DNA of 64,000 nucleotides, from contig NZ_LT629711.1 in NCBI RefSeq assembly GCF_900104525.1, positions 930,001-994,000 on the forward strand, in the 5' to 3' direction. Of this stretch, positions 35,288-44,261 are shown piece by piece. Source of the DNA: Pedococcus dokdonensis (GTDB taxonomy: Bacteria > Actinomycetota > Actinomycetes > Actinomycetales > Dermatophilaceae). The number at the start of each line of letters is the position of its first letter. Position 1 is the stretch's first letter. A program made the translations under genes and the position numbers. Under the pieces are notes generated by a model, which ran no database searches, was not told where the DNA came from, and was given only the letters and a program-made list of their open reading frames with translations.

Positions 35288-36118
35288 TCAGGCCTTCTTC
35301 TCGGTCACAGCAACCTTGAGGATGCTGATGGGCGCTGCAGGGGCGCCGTCGGTGGCCCCTCCGCTCACGCCTGCTGCGGCGATCTTCTCGACAATATCCA
35401 TACCGCCGGTCACCGTGCCGAAGATGGAGTACCCCTCGGGGACGCTGCTGAGGTCGCTGTCCTTGTACACGATGAAGAACTGGTCCGCGTTGGAGTTCGG
35501 GTCGTTCGTCCGCGCCATGGCGACCGTCCCCTTGGGGTACTTGCCGTCCTTGGGGGCGTTCTCGATGCCGTAGGTGTAGCCGGGACCGGTGCCACTGCCG
35601 CCCAGCGGGTCGCCGCACTGGAGCACGAACAGCGGGTCCTGGGTGGTGATGCGGTGGCAGGGGGAGTCGCCGAAGTAGCTGGCCTTGGCCAGGGCGACGA
35701 ACGACGCGACCGTCTGCGGCGCCTTGGCCCCGTCGAGCTGGATGGTGATGTCACCGCAGTTGGTGGTGACGACCGCGGTGAAGGTCTTGCCGGCGGCAGT
35801 CGCCTTGTCGGGCTTGGCGACCTTGGTGATCGAGGTCGGGGGAGCAGGGGCGGCGGTGCAGCCCGCGACCGGGGCAGCAGTGGTGGTCGCGCTCGCGGTG
35901 GTCTGGGTCGAGCCGGTCGGCTCGGCCGAGGGGGTCGCCTTGTCGTCCTTGCCGAGCTGGGTGGTCAGGATGACGAACGCGGCGACGACGACGAGCACCG
36001 CGGCGACGACCACGGCCACCTGCCGGTTGCGCGCGGCCTCGCGCTCCCTGAGGGCCTGCTTGGCTTCGAACTTCTGTGCACGGCGGCGCTCCCTGGCGCG
36101 CTCCTGTTCCCTGGTCAC
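35288..36118 (-). CDS. Membrane-anchored cyclophilin-type peptidyl-prolyl isomerase
   Basis: 276 residues from GTG 36118; TAGACT on the minus strand (36131-36126) ends seven bases before it. A basic, charged first 30 residues precede one membrane helix (33-52, QVAVVVAAVLVVVAAFVIL), then a Thr/Ala/Ser linker and the cyclophilin domain with CHRITTQDPLFVLQCGDPLG, KGTVAMARTNDPNSNADQFF and YSIFGTVTGGMD. The domain therefore faces the outside. Homologous in place and build to Rv2582 next to rel. Confidence 0.9.
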   Translation of the reverse strand: MTREQERARERRRAQKFEAKQALREREAARNRQVAVVVAAVLVVVAAFVILTTQLGKDDKATPSAEPTGSTQTTASATTTAAPVAGCTAAPAPPTSITKVAKPDKATAAGKTFTAVVTTNCGDITIQLDGAKAPQTVASFVALAKASYFGDSPCHRITTQDPLFVLQCGDPLGGSGTGPGYTYGIENAPKDGKYPKGTVAMARTNDPNSNADQFFIVYKDSDLSSVPEGYSIFGTVTGGMDIVEKIAAAGVSGGATDGAPAAPISILKVAVTEKKA

Positions 36119-36123
36119 GCGCG

Positions 36124-38193
36124 TCAGTCTAGGCAGGGACCTTGCGTGAGGTCGTCGTCGGGCACGGCCGCCAGGTCTCCCTGCAGCCACAGGGGCTGCT
36201 GGTCGTCGGCGTGCTCGGACCCGACGGAGCCGGTGACACCGTGCGGCACCACCCACCGGCTCCGCGAGCGGTCAGCGAGGTCCCAGACGTACCGGGCTGC
36301 CGGCGCCTGCACGAACGCATCGCCCGCCTCGGGCAGGCTCGAGGTGGCCAGCACGCAGTCACGGTCGCCGGACGCCCCGATCTCGGCAGGCGGCGCCTCA
36401 CCGGGCGGACCCACGCGGATGGGGCGGAGCACGTGCCGCTCGCCCCACACGGCCTCCGGCGCGGCCGCTGCCTCCTCGAGCGCGCCGACCAGCTCCGCCT
36501 CGAGGTCGAAACCGTCGGGTGGCCCGGCGAGCAGTGACTCCAGCCGGACCGCCACCCGAAGCGCCAACGACATCCAGGGGGCGAACACCGTCGGGACGCC
36601 CGCGGGGGCCGACAACCCGTCGAACGCAGCCACGCGACACAGGGAGTCGACGAGCGCGGCGCGCAGCACGGCATACCGGTGTGCCAGGTGGCTGTCGGCG
36701 TCCATCCGGCAGTCCCACCCGAGCAGCGCGTCCCGCAGGGACGATGCGGCCGGGCTGAGGCCGGCCAGGCCGGTGAGGTGCGGCAGGATCCGGGCGGCGG
36801 GGGCGTGGAAGGTGTCCGTGTGGATGGCCTGGAGGGCGTCGGCGTCGAGGGCGTCAGTGGCGCCGAGCAGTTCGGCGATGCGACGGGCGCGGTCGGGACT
36901 GGCGAAGTCACGACCCAAGGGCGCGGTATGCCGGGTGGCGTGGTTCGCGTGCACGGCCACCTCGGTCACGGTGGACTCGGCGTGGGGAAGGTAGCCGGTC
37001 CACGCATACCCCGCGTCCCAGCCGGGGACCGGCCCCTCCCGGTTGGCGGCAGCGCGGTCGGGCACCAGCCCCGCGGTGAACTCCAGGACCGTGCCGTCGC
37101 GATCGGCGGCGAGGACCGCGTTGACCGGCTCCACCCAGCCGCGCCACGCGTCGCGCACGTCCTGGGCGGTGCGCGAACGCAGCAACGCGAGCGCCGTGGC
37201 CAGCCCGGCGTCGCCCTCGACACGCGGGACCATCCGCACGGACAGGGTCCGACCCGAGTCCACGTCACCGACCACCACCGGCCCGCGCGCGGTCTCGACG
37301 ACCTCCACCTCGACCGGGTCGCCGTCGATGACGTGCACGACCTCGTGGTGGGTCGTGGCAGCGGTCCAGCCGTCCGGCTCGCGTGACTCGACCCCGTCGG
37401 AGGTGCGGCGCAGCTCCTCCTCGTAGACGTCGTGGCAGTCGGACATGGCGTTGGTGATGCCCCACGCCACCGTGCCGGCGTGGGCGAAGTGGGGGGTCCC
37501 GGGCACCCCAGCGAAGGCGATCCCGACGACGTCGAACTCGGGGCAGGCCAGGCGCACCTGCTGGTAGACACCGGGGAGCTCGAGCGACCGGTGCGGGTCG
37601 CCCGCGACGAAGGGTCTCCCGGTGGCCGACCGGTCCGGGGCGACGGCCCACGCGTTGCTGCCACTCGCGGCGATGCCGTCCCAGTCGGCGGCAGAGGGGT
37701 GCCGTGGTCCGCACAACAGGTCCCACGCCGCCGGTGCCTCGCGGCGGACCCGGTCGCGCCAGAGCTTGTCGCCGAGGGTGCCGAAGAGCACGTGCTGGGT
37801 GAGCAGGACCCCGATCGGGCTCCACGGCTCCCAGTGCCCGGGCGTGAGGTTGCCGAGCTCCGGGGCCACCTGACGCGCCCGGGCCTCGGCGAGACCGTCG
37901 TTGACGCCCTCGGCGTAGGCGGCGACCCATGCGGAGGTCTCGTCATCCAGCCGGTCGAAGCAGCGTCGAGCCGTGTCGATGATCCTGGCCCGGCGGGCGA
38001 ACACGTCCCAGTCGACCCAGGTGCTGCCGAGCTCCTCGGAGACGCGACCCTCGGACCGCCAGCGCTGCACCTCGAGCTGCCAGGCCCGGTCGATCGCACA
38101 GGTCTGTCCCTGCAGCCACGCGAGCGAGATCACGTCCGGAGCCCAGAGCTGCGGGACACCCCAGCGGTCACGACGGACGACGTTCTCGCTCAT
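36124..38193 (-). CDS. Penicillin acylase family protein (Ntn hydrolase)
   Basis: 689 residues from ATG 38193; TAGCGT on the minus strand (38207-38202) ends eight bases before it. The chain would self-cleave before Ser179 in ASGSNAWAVA, giving an alpha part and a beta part beginning with the nucleophile, as in penicillin G and quorum-signal (AHL) acylases. No signal peptide is seen, unlike many of these enzymes, so it may act in the cytoplasm. Substrate unknown: amides of fatty or aromatic acids are typical. Not part of the mycobacterial rel neighbourhood. Confidence 0.87.
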   Translation of the reverse strand: MSENVVRRDRWGVPQLWAPDVISLAWLQGQTCAIDRAWQLEVQRWRSEGRVSEELGSTWVDWDVFARRARIIDTARRCFDRLDDETSAWVAAYAEGVNDGLAEARARQVAPELGNLTPGHWEPWSPIGVLLTQHVLFGTLGDKLWRDRVRREAPAAWDLLCGPRHPSAADWDGIAASGSNAWAVAPDRSATGRPFVAGDPHRSLELPGVYQQVRLACPEFDVVGIAFAGVPGTPHFAHAGTVAWGITNAMSDCHDVYEEELRRTSDGVESREPDGWTAATTHHEVVHVIDGDPVEVEVVETARGPVVVGDVDSGRTLSVRMVPRVEGDAGLATALALLRSRTAQDVRDAWRGWVEPVNAVLAADRDGTVLEFTAGLVPDRAAANREGPVPGWDAGYAWTGYLPHAESTVTEVAVHANHATRHTAPLGRDFASPDRARRIAELLGATDALDADALQAIHTDTFHAPAARILPHLTGLAGLSPAASSLRDALLGWDCRMDADSHLAHRYAVLRAALVDSLCRVAAFDGLSAPAGVPTVFAPWMSLALRVAVRLESLLAGPPDGFDLEAELVGALEEAAAAPEAVWGERHVLRPIRVGPPGEAPPAEIGASGDRDCVLATSSLPEAGDAFVQAPAARYVWDLADRSRSRWVVPHGVTGSVGSEHADDQQPLWLQGDLAAVPDDDLTQGPCLD

Positions 38194-38257
38194 GGCAGCC
38201 GACGCTAACCGACGTCGACGCCACGACGGGCGGAGGATCGCGGATACAGTGCGGCCC

Positions 38258-38953
38258 GTGCTCACCGTCGCGTTCCCCGCCGCCGCCTTCGACACGAACT
38301 GCTACGTCCTGGCGCCCGCCGCGGGGGAGGAGTGCGTGATCGTCGATCCCGGCATCGGTGTCGAGGACACGCTGCGGGAAGTGCTCGCTCAGCACCGCCT
38401 CCGGCCGGCCGCGGTCCTGCTGACCCACGGCCACGTCGACCACGTCTACTCGGTGACTCCGGTCTGCGGCGCCGACACCGCGGCATACATCCACTCGGAC
38501 GACCGCTACCGGCTCACCGACCTCCTGTCGGTGATCGACCCGGGCCTGCTCCACATGCTCGAGCAGCAGTTCGGTCAGCGCGCCACCTGGACCGAACCGA
38601 GCAACGTCGTCGAGGTGCACGACCGGGCCACGCTCGACCTGGCCGGGCTGGGCTTCGAGGTGCTGCACGCCCCCGGGCACACGGAGGGCTCGGTGATGTT
38701 CGCGCTGGACGCCGTGCCGGACGGGATCGCCGACCAGGTGGACGTCGACCGCACGGTGCTCAGCGGGGACGTGCTGTTCGCCGGCTCGATCGGGCGCACC
38801 GACCTCCCCGGCGGCGACCCGGCTGCGATGGACCGGTCGCTGCGCGAGGTGGTGCTGCCCCTGCCGGACACCACGCTCGTGCTGCCCGGGCACTACCAGG
38901 CCACGACGATGGACCGGGAGCGGTCCACCAACCCCTATCTGCAAGGCTTGTAG
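38258..38953 (+). CDS. Metallo-beta-lactamase fold hydrolase (glyoxalase II-like)
   Basis: 231 residues from GTG 38258; TACAGT (38245-38250) ends seven bases before it, an arrangement that favours this start over a GTG nine bases earlier. Metal motif THGHVDH (His57, His59, Asp61, His62), then HAPGHTEGSV, GDVLF and LPGHYQATT supply the remaining ligands. It probably hydrolyses a thioester. Same position before hisS as Rv2581c in mycobacteria. One base separates its stop from the hisS GTG. Confidence 0.88.
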   Translation: MLTVAFPAAAFDTNCYVLAPAAGEECVIVDPGIGVEDTLREVLAQHRLRPAAVLLTHGHVDHVYSVTPVCGADTAAYIHSDDRYRLTDLLSVIDPGLLHMLEQQFGQRATWTEPSNVVEVHDRATLDLAGLGFEVLHAPGHTEGSVMFALDAVPDGIADQVDVDRTVLSGDVLFAGSIGRTDLPGGDPAAMDRSLREVVLPLPDTTLVLPGHYQATTMDRERSTNPYLQGL

Positions 38954-38954
38954 C

Positions 38955-40313
38955 GTGAAGATCACCCCGATCAGCGGCTTCCCCGAGTTCCTGCCCGCGC
39001 AGCGGATCGTCGAGCAGCACTTCCTCGACGTCATCCGCGAGACGTTCGAGCTGCACGGGTTCCCGTCGATCGAGACCCGCGCCGTCGAGCCTGTCGACCG
39101 GTTGCTGGGGAAGGGCGGCGACGCCGACAAGGAGATCTACGGCGTCACCCGCCTGGCTGACCGGTCCGAGCAGCGCCACGACTCGGATGCCGAGCTCGGG
39201 CTGCACTTCGACCTCACCGTGCCGTTCGCGCGCTACGTGCTCGAGCACGCCGGGCACCTGACCTTCCCGTTCCGGCGCCACCAGATCCAGAAGGTGTGGC
39301 GCGGCGAGCGTCCCCAGGAGGGTCGCTACCGCGAGTTCACCCAGGCCGACATCGACGTGGTCGACGTCGGCGAGCTGGCGCCACACTTCGAGGCCGAGAT
39401 GCCGCTGGTGATCGCCGAGGTGTTCCGCAAGCTGCCGGTCGGCCAGATGGTCATCCAGGTCAACAACCGCAAGATCCCGGAGGGCTTCTACCTCGGGATC
39501 GGCATCGACGACGTCGCCGGCACGCTGCGCGTCGTCGACAAGCTCGACAAGATCGGACCGGCCAAGGTCAAGGACCAGCTCGTGGAAGCGGGCTGCACCC
39601 CCGAGCAGGCCGACCAGTGCCTGGCCCTGGCGGCGATCCGGTCCGAGGACCTGTCGTTCGTCGAGCAGGTGCGCGCGCTCGGGGTGGAGCACCCGACCCT
39701 CGACGAAGGCCTCGAGGCGCTGGCGGCGGTGGTCCGCGCCGGGCTCGACAACGCGCCTGGTGCGCTGGTTGCCGACCTCAAGATCGCCCGCGGGCTCGAC
39801 TACTACACCGGCACCGTCTACGAGACCCAGCTCGTGGGGCACGAGTCGTGGGGCTCGTTCTGCTCCGGCGGGCGGTACGACTCGCTCGCCTCGGACGGCC
39901 GGACCACCTACCCCGGCGTCGGGATCTCGATCGGCGTCTCGCGCCTCCTCGGCCTGCTGATCGGGAAGGGGCTGCTCACCGCGAGCCGCTCCACGCCCGC
40001 ATGCGTCCTGGTCGCCGTCAACGACGAGGAGAGCCGCGCCACCTCCACGCAGGTGGCCACCGAGCTGCGCGCCCGTGGCATCCCCTGCGAGGTGGCGCCC
40101 AAGCCCGCGAAGTTCGGCAAGCAGATCCGGTATGCCGAGCGGCGGGGGATCCCGTACGTCTGGTTCCCGGGGGCGGCCGGTGACGACGCCGCTGCGCCGG
40201 GTGGTGACCAGGTGAGGGACATCCGCTCCGGCGACCAGGTCGACGCCGACGCGACGTCGTGGGAGCCTCCGGAGCAGGACCTGCGACCGCAGGTCATCCG
40301 CGTCGAGAGCTGA
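38955..40313 (+). CDS. hisS: Histidine-tRNA ligase
   Basis: 452 residues from GTG 38955. Class II synthetase: motif 2 region FRRHQIQKVWRGERPQEGRY, histidine-specific ARGLDYYTGTVYE and the glycine-rich SGGRYDSLAS are present; the anticodon-binding domain starts near residue 350 (TPACVLVAVND). The C-terminal end carries an Asp/Gly-rich insertion (AAGDDAAAPGGDQVRD) that is unremarkable. Sits directly after the hydrolase gene. Confidence 0.96.
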   Translation: MKITPISGFPEFLPAQRIVEQHFLDVIRETFELHGFPSIETRAVEPVDRLLGKGGDADKEIYGVTRLADRSEQRHDSDAELGLHFDLTVPFARYVLEHAGHLTFPFRRHQIQKVWRGERPQEGRYREFTQADIDVVDVGELAPHFEAEMPLVIAEVFRKLPVGQMVIQVNNRKIPEGFYLGIGIDDVAGTLRVVDKLDKIGPAKVKDQLVEAGCTPEQADQCLALAAIRSEDLSFVEQVRALGVEHPTLDEGLEALAAVVRAGLDNAPGALVADLKIARGLDYYTGTVYETQLVGHESWGSFCSGGRYDSLASDGRTTYPGVGISIGVSRLLGLLIGKGLLTASRSTPACVLVAVNDEESRATSTQVATELRARGIPCEVAPKPAKFGKQIRYAERRGIPYVWFPGAAGDDAAAPGGDQVRDIRSGDQVDADATSWEPPEQDLRPQVIRVES

Positions 40314-40320
40314 GCCGCCC

Positions 40321-41565
40321 ATGGACACCACCCGGCCCCTCACCGAGACCCGTGCGAGCGGTGTGCAGCTGCACATCACCTCCCTGCCGGGCGGGCGGCT
40401 GGGGCAGCCGGCGCGTGACTTCGTCGACTGGCTGGTCGAGGCCGGGCAGTCGGTGTGGCAGGTGCTGCCGGTCTCGATCCCCGACAAGCACCGGTCGCCC
40501 TACAAGTCGCCGTCGGCGTTCGCCGCGTCTCCTGCCCTGCTGGAGCACCCGGACGCGCCGGTGAGCGAGGAGGAGCTGGTCGCGTTCGCTGAGCGCGAGG
40601 CCTACTGGGTCGACTCCTGGACGTCGTTCGGGGGAGACCTGGCCGACCAGGTGCGGTTCGACCGGGAGTGGTCGGCGCTGCGGGCCTACGCGCACGAGCG
40701 AGGCATCCGCATCCTCGGCGACGTCCCCATCTACGTCGCGCCCGACGCCGCCGACGAGCGGGCCTGGCCGCAGTTCTTCCGCACTGACGCGGTGTCCGGC
40801 TGCCCGCCCGACGCGTACGCCGCGACCGGTCAGCTCTGGGGCAACCCGCTCTACCGCTGGGACGTGTTGCGGGACGACGGCTACCGCTGGTGGATCGAAC
40901 GCCTCCGACGGACTTTCGCCTTGTTCGACCTGGTCCGCGTCGACCACTTCCGCGGCTTCGCGGCCTACTGGGCGATCCCGGCTGGCGACGACACGGCACT
41001 CAACGGCCGCTGGGAGCAGGGGCCGGGCCGCGAGGTCTTCGACGCCGCACTGGGCGCGCTCGGGCCGCTGCCGGTGCTGGCCGAGGACCTCGGCGACATC
41101 GACCAGCCGGTCATCGACCTGCGCAAGGCGCTCGGTTTCCCCGGCATGGCGGTGCTGCAGTTCGCCTTCGAGCCGGCCTACCAGTACAACGCCCACGACC
41201 CCCAGAACCACGAGCCCGACCAGGTCGTCTACACCGGCACCCACGACAACGACACGGTCTGCGGCTGGTGGTGGGACCTGCCCGACCACCGGCGCCAGCT
41301 CGCCCGCGAAGCCTGCCAGCGGGCGGGTGTTGCCACGGACGTCGATGCCGAGCCGTCCTGGGGCTTCATCGAGCTGGCCCTGCGTGGGCCGTGTGGCCTG
41401 GCGATGATGCAGGCCCAGGACGTGCTGGCACTGGGGTCGTCAGCCCGGATGAACGCGCCCGGTGTCGAGGGTGGCTGGTCCTGGCAGATGGAGCCGGACG
41501 CGCTGACCAGCGCGCACGCCGCTCGCCTCCGCGCCCTGACCGAGCAGTCAGGCCGCTTGCCCTGA
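40321..41565 (+). CDS. malQ: 4-alpha-glucanotransferase, compact GH77 form
   Basis: 414 residues from ATG 40321. Transfers glucan segments between maltodextrins. GH77 catalytic residues are intact: nucleophile Asp208 in VRVDHFRG, acid/base Glu255 in LAEDLG, and Asp309 in TGTHDND; the N-terminal SVWQVLPV and SPYKSPSAFA are also typical. The family is usually about 500 residues or more; here the helical stretch between AYWVDSW and TSFGGDLADQ (residue about 100) is missing. Ends before the nested palindrome at 41572-41665. Confidence 0.9.
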   Translation: MDTTRPLTETRASGVQLHITSLPGGRLGQPARDFVDWLVEAGQSVWQVLPVSIPDKHRSPYKSPSAFAASPALLEHPDAPVSEEELVAFAEREAYWVDSWTSFGGDLADQVRFDREWSALRAYAHERGIRILGDVPIYVAPDAADERAWPQFFRTDAVSGCPPDAYAATGQLWGNPLYRWDVLRDDGYRWWIERLRRTFALFDLVRVDHFRGFAAYWAIPAGDDTALNGRWEQGPGREVFDAALGALGPLPVLAEDLGDIDQPVIDLRKALGFPGMAVLQFAFEPAYQYNAHDPQNHEPDQVVYTGTHDNDTVCGWWWDLPDHRRQLAREACQRAGVATDVDAEPSWGFIELALRGPCGLAMMQAQDVLALGSSARMNAPGVEGGWSWQMEPDALTSAHAARLRALTEQSGRLP

Positions 41566-41571
41566 CCCACC

Positions 41572-41665
41572 CTGCACGAACCTTTGCTAGCAAAGGTTCC
41601 CGTGTGACGGACAGGTTGCAACCTGTCCGTCAACGAGTTTCCTTTGCTAGCAAAGGTTCGTGCAG
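41572..41665. repeat. 94-bp nested triple palindrome between convergent genes
   Basis: Three perfect palindromes share one centre of symmetry at 41618.5. The outer arms, 41572-41596 and 41641-41665, are 25-base exact inverted copies, and each itself contains the palindrome CCTTTGCTAGCAAAGG. The middle is a 28-base perfect palindrome (41605-41632) with half-site TGACGGACAGGTTG. Only 8 bases per side (41597-41604, 41633-41640) do not match. It sits 6 bases after malQ and 7 before the end of the opposing gene, so termination in both directions is the simplest role. Confidence 0.9.
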
Positions 41666-41672
41666 CTGGGAG

Positions 41673-42299
41673 TCAGGCGGCGGCGACGTCAGCCGAGGCA
41701 GGGGGGCGCAGGCCGGTGTCCTTGAGCTCCAGCAGTGCCAGCGCCCGGATCGTCTCCTCGTCGCCACGTCGCCACGCGCCCGTCGGGTCCGCGGAGATGG
41801 CCGCCAGCTTGCGCATCGGCTGGCCTGCCATCGCCCGCAGGGCGAACAGGTCGAGGTCGGCGGCGTTGTCGATGAACCGCTGCGCCGCACTGGCCCGCCG
41901 GACGAACCGCCCACGCAGCACCAGCCACACCAGCCCGATGATCAGGATCGGCACCAGCGCGGTGACCCAACCGAGGATGTTCGCGAGCCGGGACACGGCA
42001 TCGACGAGGTCGGTGCCGGCCTGCTCGATGGTCGTCCCGGCGCCGCTCACCTGGCGGAACGGCGCGGCCACCTGGCCACCCACCAGGGGGAGGTCACGCA
42101 CGGAGTCGGCCGCACTCGTCATCTGCTCGCGGAACCCCGACCCGGCGCTCTGGAGCTGGCGGCCGGGGTCCGCGAGCTCCATCGTCGTGTCGTGGACCAG
42201 GCGCCCGACCCAGGCCCAGAGACAGACCCAGGCCACGATCCCCACGTCCGCGAGGATCTGGATGGTGCGGCGGCCCGGCAGGTCTGCATAGAGCTTCAT
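41673..42299 (-). CDS. Two-helix membrane protein of unknown function
   Basis: 208 residues from ATG 42299. Predicted helices at about 14-34 ([20 protein letters not shown]) and 110-130 ([20 protein letters not shown]), with an outward loop of 75 residues between them and a basic cytosolic tail beginning [15 protein letters not shown] do not recognise a family. Similar proteins of this shape occur next to xerD in related genomes by my recollection only. Its start lies 19 bases from the xerD start on the other strand. Confidence 0.7.
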   Translation of the reverse strand: MKLYADLPGRRTIQILADVGIVAWVCLWAWVGRLVHDTTMELADPGRQLQSAGSGFREQMTSAADSVRDLPLVGGQVAAPFRQVSGAGTTIEQAGTDLVDAVSRLANILGWVTALVPILIIGLVWLVLRGRFVRRASAAQRFIDNAADLDLFALRAMAGQPMRKLAAISADPTGAWRRGDEETIRALALLELKDTGLRPPASADVAAA

Positions 42300-42305
42300 G
42301 CCGCC

Positions 42306-42311
42306 TACACT
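42306..42311 (+). promoter_or_regulatory. -10 hexamer TACACT of a leaderless promoter for xerD
   Basis: TACACT ends seven bases before the GTG at 42319. It lies between that GTG and an upstream in-frame ATG at 42298, so it excludes the ATG as the start of the transcript made here. Confidence 0.55.
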
Positions 42312-42318
42312 CCCATCC

Positions 42319-43248
42319 GTGCCTCCCTCGAGCGCGGTCGAACGCGCGGCCCGCGGCTGGCTGAACCACCTCGACGTGGAGCGCGGTGTCGCCGCCAACA
42401 CGCTCAAGTCCTACCGGCGCGACCTGGCCCGCTACGCGGCATACCTCGCCTCGCGCGGGGTCGACGACCCCACGGCGATCACCGAGGCGCACGTGACCGA
42501 CTTCCTCGCCACCCTCCGGGAGGGGAGCGCGGACCACCCGCCGCTGGCGGCGTCGTCGGCCGGCCGCACGCTCGTCGCCGTGCGGGGGTTCCACCGGTTC
42601 CTGGCCCTGGAGGGAGACGTCGCGACGGACGCCGCCAGTGCGGTCAGCCCGCCGCGCCCGCCTGCCCGGCTCCCCAAGGCGATCAGTGTCGAGGACGTCG
42701 AGCGCCTGCTCCAGGCCGCCAGCGTGGGCGACACCCCGGCCGCCTTGAGGGACCGGGCCCTGCTCGAGGTGCTCTACGGCACCGGTGCGCGGATCTCCGA
42801 GGCCGTCGGTCTCGACATCGACGACATCGACACGCGGGAAGGGGTGGTCAGGCTGTTCGGCAAGGGCAGCAAGGAGCGCCTCGTCCCGCTCGGCTCGTAT
42901 GCCGCGGACGCGCTCGGCGCCTACCTGGTCCGGGGTCGCCCCACCTTCGCCGCCAAGGGCAAGGGCACGCCCGCGGTGTTCCTCAACCAGCGCGGTGGCC
43001 GGTTGTCCCGCCAGTCGGCCTGGGCGGCGTTGCGCGCGGCCGCCGAGCGGGCCGACCTCGGCGGGCACCTGTCGCCCCACACGCTCCGGCACTCCTTCGC
43101 CACCCACCTGCTCGACGGGGGCGCCGACGTGCGCGTGGTGCAGGAGCTGCTCGGGCACGCCTCCGTCACCACGACGCAGATCTACACCCTCGTCACGGTG
43201 CAGCGACTCCGCGAGGTCTATGCCCAGAGCCATCCCCGTGCCCGCTGA
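42319..43248 (+). CDS. xerD: Site-specific tyrosine recombinase XerD
   Basis: 309 residues from GTG 42319, close to the usual 300. Resolves chromosome dimers at dif with XerC. SAM-like N-terminal domain ([17 protein letters not shown]), then catalytic Arg158 (GTGARISE), His254 and Arg257 ([12 protein letters not shown]), His280 ([13 protein letters not shown]) and the nucleophile Tyr289. The ATG at 42298 would add seven residues but precedes the promoter box. The neighbours parA-like, scpA and scpB also work on chromosome maintenance. Confidence 0.95.
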   Translation: MPPSSAVERAARGWLNHLDVERGVAANTLKSYRRDLARYAAYLASRGVDDPTAITEAHVTDFLATLREGSADHPPLAASSAGRTLVAVRGFHRFLALEGDVATDAASAVSPPRPPARLPKAISVEDVERLLQAASVGDTPAALRDRALLEVLYGTGARISEAVGLDIDDIDTREGVVRLFGKGSKERLVPLGSYAADALGAYLVRGRPTFAAKGKGTPAVFLNQRGGRLSRQSAWAALRAAAERADLGGHLSPHTLRHSFATHLLDGGADVRVVQELLGHASVTTTQIYTLVTVQRLREVYAQSHPRAR

Positions 43249-43312
43249 TAGGGTCGTGCCGATCAGCGCGAGGCTGACCGACGAACGCCAACTCACCGGG
43301 AGTGAAACGCCT

Positions 43313-44257
43313 GTGGAATCTGAGGTGACCACCCAGGAACCCGCCCCCGAGGCGACCCTCAGCGGCTCGGACCGCGACACCGGCCACCTTCCCGGCACCG
43401 AGGCTGCGGGGGCCGGTCAGATGGGCCCCACCGGCCGTCCGATGCCGGTCTTCCCCGATCCCGCGCCCCTGGCCGCGCACGGGCCGGCTCGCATCATCGC
43501 CATGTGCAACCAGAAGGGTGGCGTCGGCAAGACCACGACGACGATCAACCTCGGTGCCGCACTGGCCGAGGTCGGCCGCCGGGTGCTGCTCGTCGACTTC
43601 GACCCCCAGGGAGCCCTGTCGGTGGGCCTGGGAGTGCGTGCCAACGAGCTCGACGTGACCATCTACAACCTGCTGGTCGAACGCGGTCACGACGTGCGCG
43701 AGGTCATCCAGCAGACCGCCACGCCGAACCTCGATGTCATCCCCGCCAACATCGACCTCTCGGCGGCGGAGGTGCAGCTCGTCGGTGAGGTGGCCCGCGA
43801 GCAGATCCTCGCGCGGGTGCTGCGTCCGGTGATGGACGAGTACGACGTGATCATGATCGACTGCCAGCCCTCGCTCGGGCTGCTCACGGTGAACGCCCTC
43901 ACCGCCGCCCACGGCGTGATCATCCCGTTGGAGTGCGAGTTCTTCGCGATGCGCGGGGTGGCCCTGCTCGTCGAGACCATCGACAAGATCACCGACCGGC
44001 TCAACCCGCGCCTGCAGGTCGACGGCATCCTGGCCACGATGTACGACTCGCGCACCTTGCACAGCAAGGAGGTCGTGCGCAGCGTCGTCGACCACTTCGG
44101 TGACCAGGTGTTCCACACGGTGATCAGCCGCACGGTGAAGTTCCCCGACGCCACCCTGGCGGCCGAGCCGATCACGACCTACGCGTCGACGCACGGCGCG
44201 GCCACGTCATACCGGCAACTCGCGCGAGAGCTGATCGCCCGTGGTGGGGCGGCCTGA
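43313..44257 (+). CDS. ParA family ATPase
   Basis: 314 residues from GTG 43313 with GGGAG ten bases upstream. Deviant Walker A KGGVGKTTTT (Lys68 and Lys73), DFDPQGALSVGLG and IIDCQPSLG-type Walker B (MIDCQPSLG) make it a ParA/Soj-like ATPase that dimerises on DNA. A 60-residue disordered N-terminus precedes the core. No parB or parS is near, so this is the scp-linked ParA of actinobacteria (like Rv1708) rather than the oriC pair. A TAGGGT box at 43249-43254, right after the xerD stop, may be its promoter. Confidence 0.9.
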   Translation: MESEVTTQEPAPEATLSGSDRDTGHLPGTEAAGAGQMGPTGRPMPVFPDPAPLAAHGPARIIAMCNQKGGVGKTTTTINLGAALAEVGRRVLLVDFDPQGALSVGLGVRANELDVTIYNLLVERGHDVREVIQQTATPNLDVIPANIDLSAAEVQLVGEVAREQILARVLRPVMDEYDVIMIDCQPSLGLLTVNALTAAHGVIIPLECEFFAMRGVALLVETIDKITDRLNPRLQVDGILATMYDSRTLHSKEVVRSVVDHFGDQVFHTVISRTVKFPDATLAAEPITTYASTHGAATSYRQLARELIARGGAA

Positions 44258-44261
44258 CGAC

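Noticed and set aside
42319..43248. XerD as a mobile-element integrase
   Set aside because: Housekeeping length and neighbours (parA, scpA, scpB); no att repeats and the only tRNA is 8 kb away.
43256..43258. GTG 43256 as the parA-like start
   Set aside because: Only one base after the TAGGGT box, too close for a transcript to include it; GTG 43313 has a ribosome site.
40890..43277. 795-codon plus-strand frame through malQ, the palindrome and xerD
   Set aside because: Out of frame with both real genes and crosses the non-coding triple palindrome.
43313..44257. Chromosome origin region with parABS
   Set aside because: No parB gene and no TGTTTCACGTGAAACA-like site seen; the scp linkage fits the second actinobacterial ParA.
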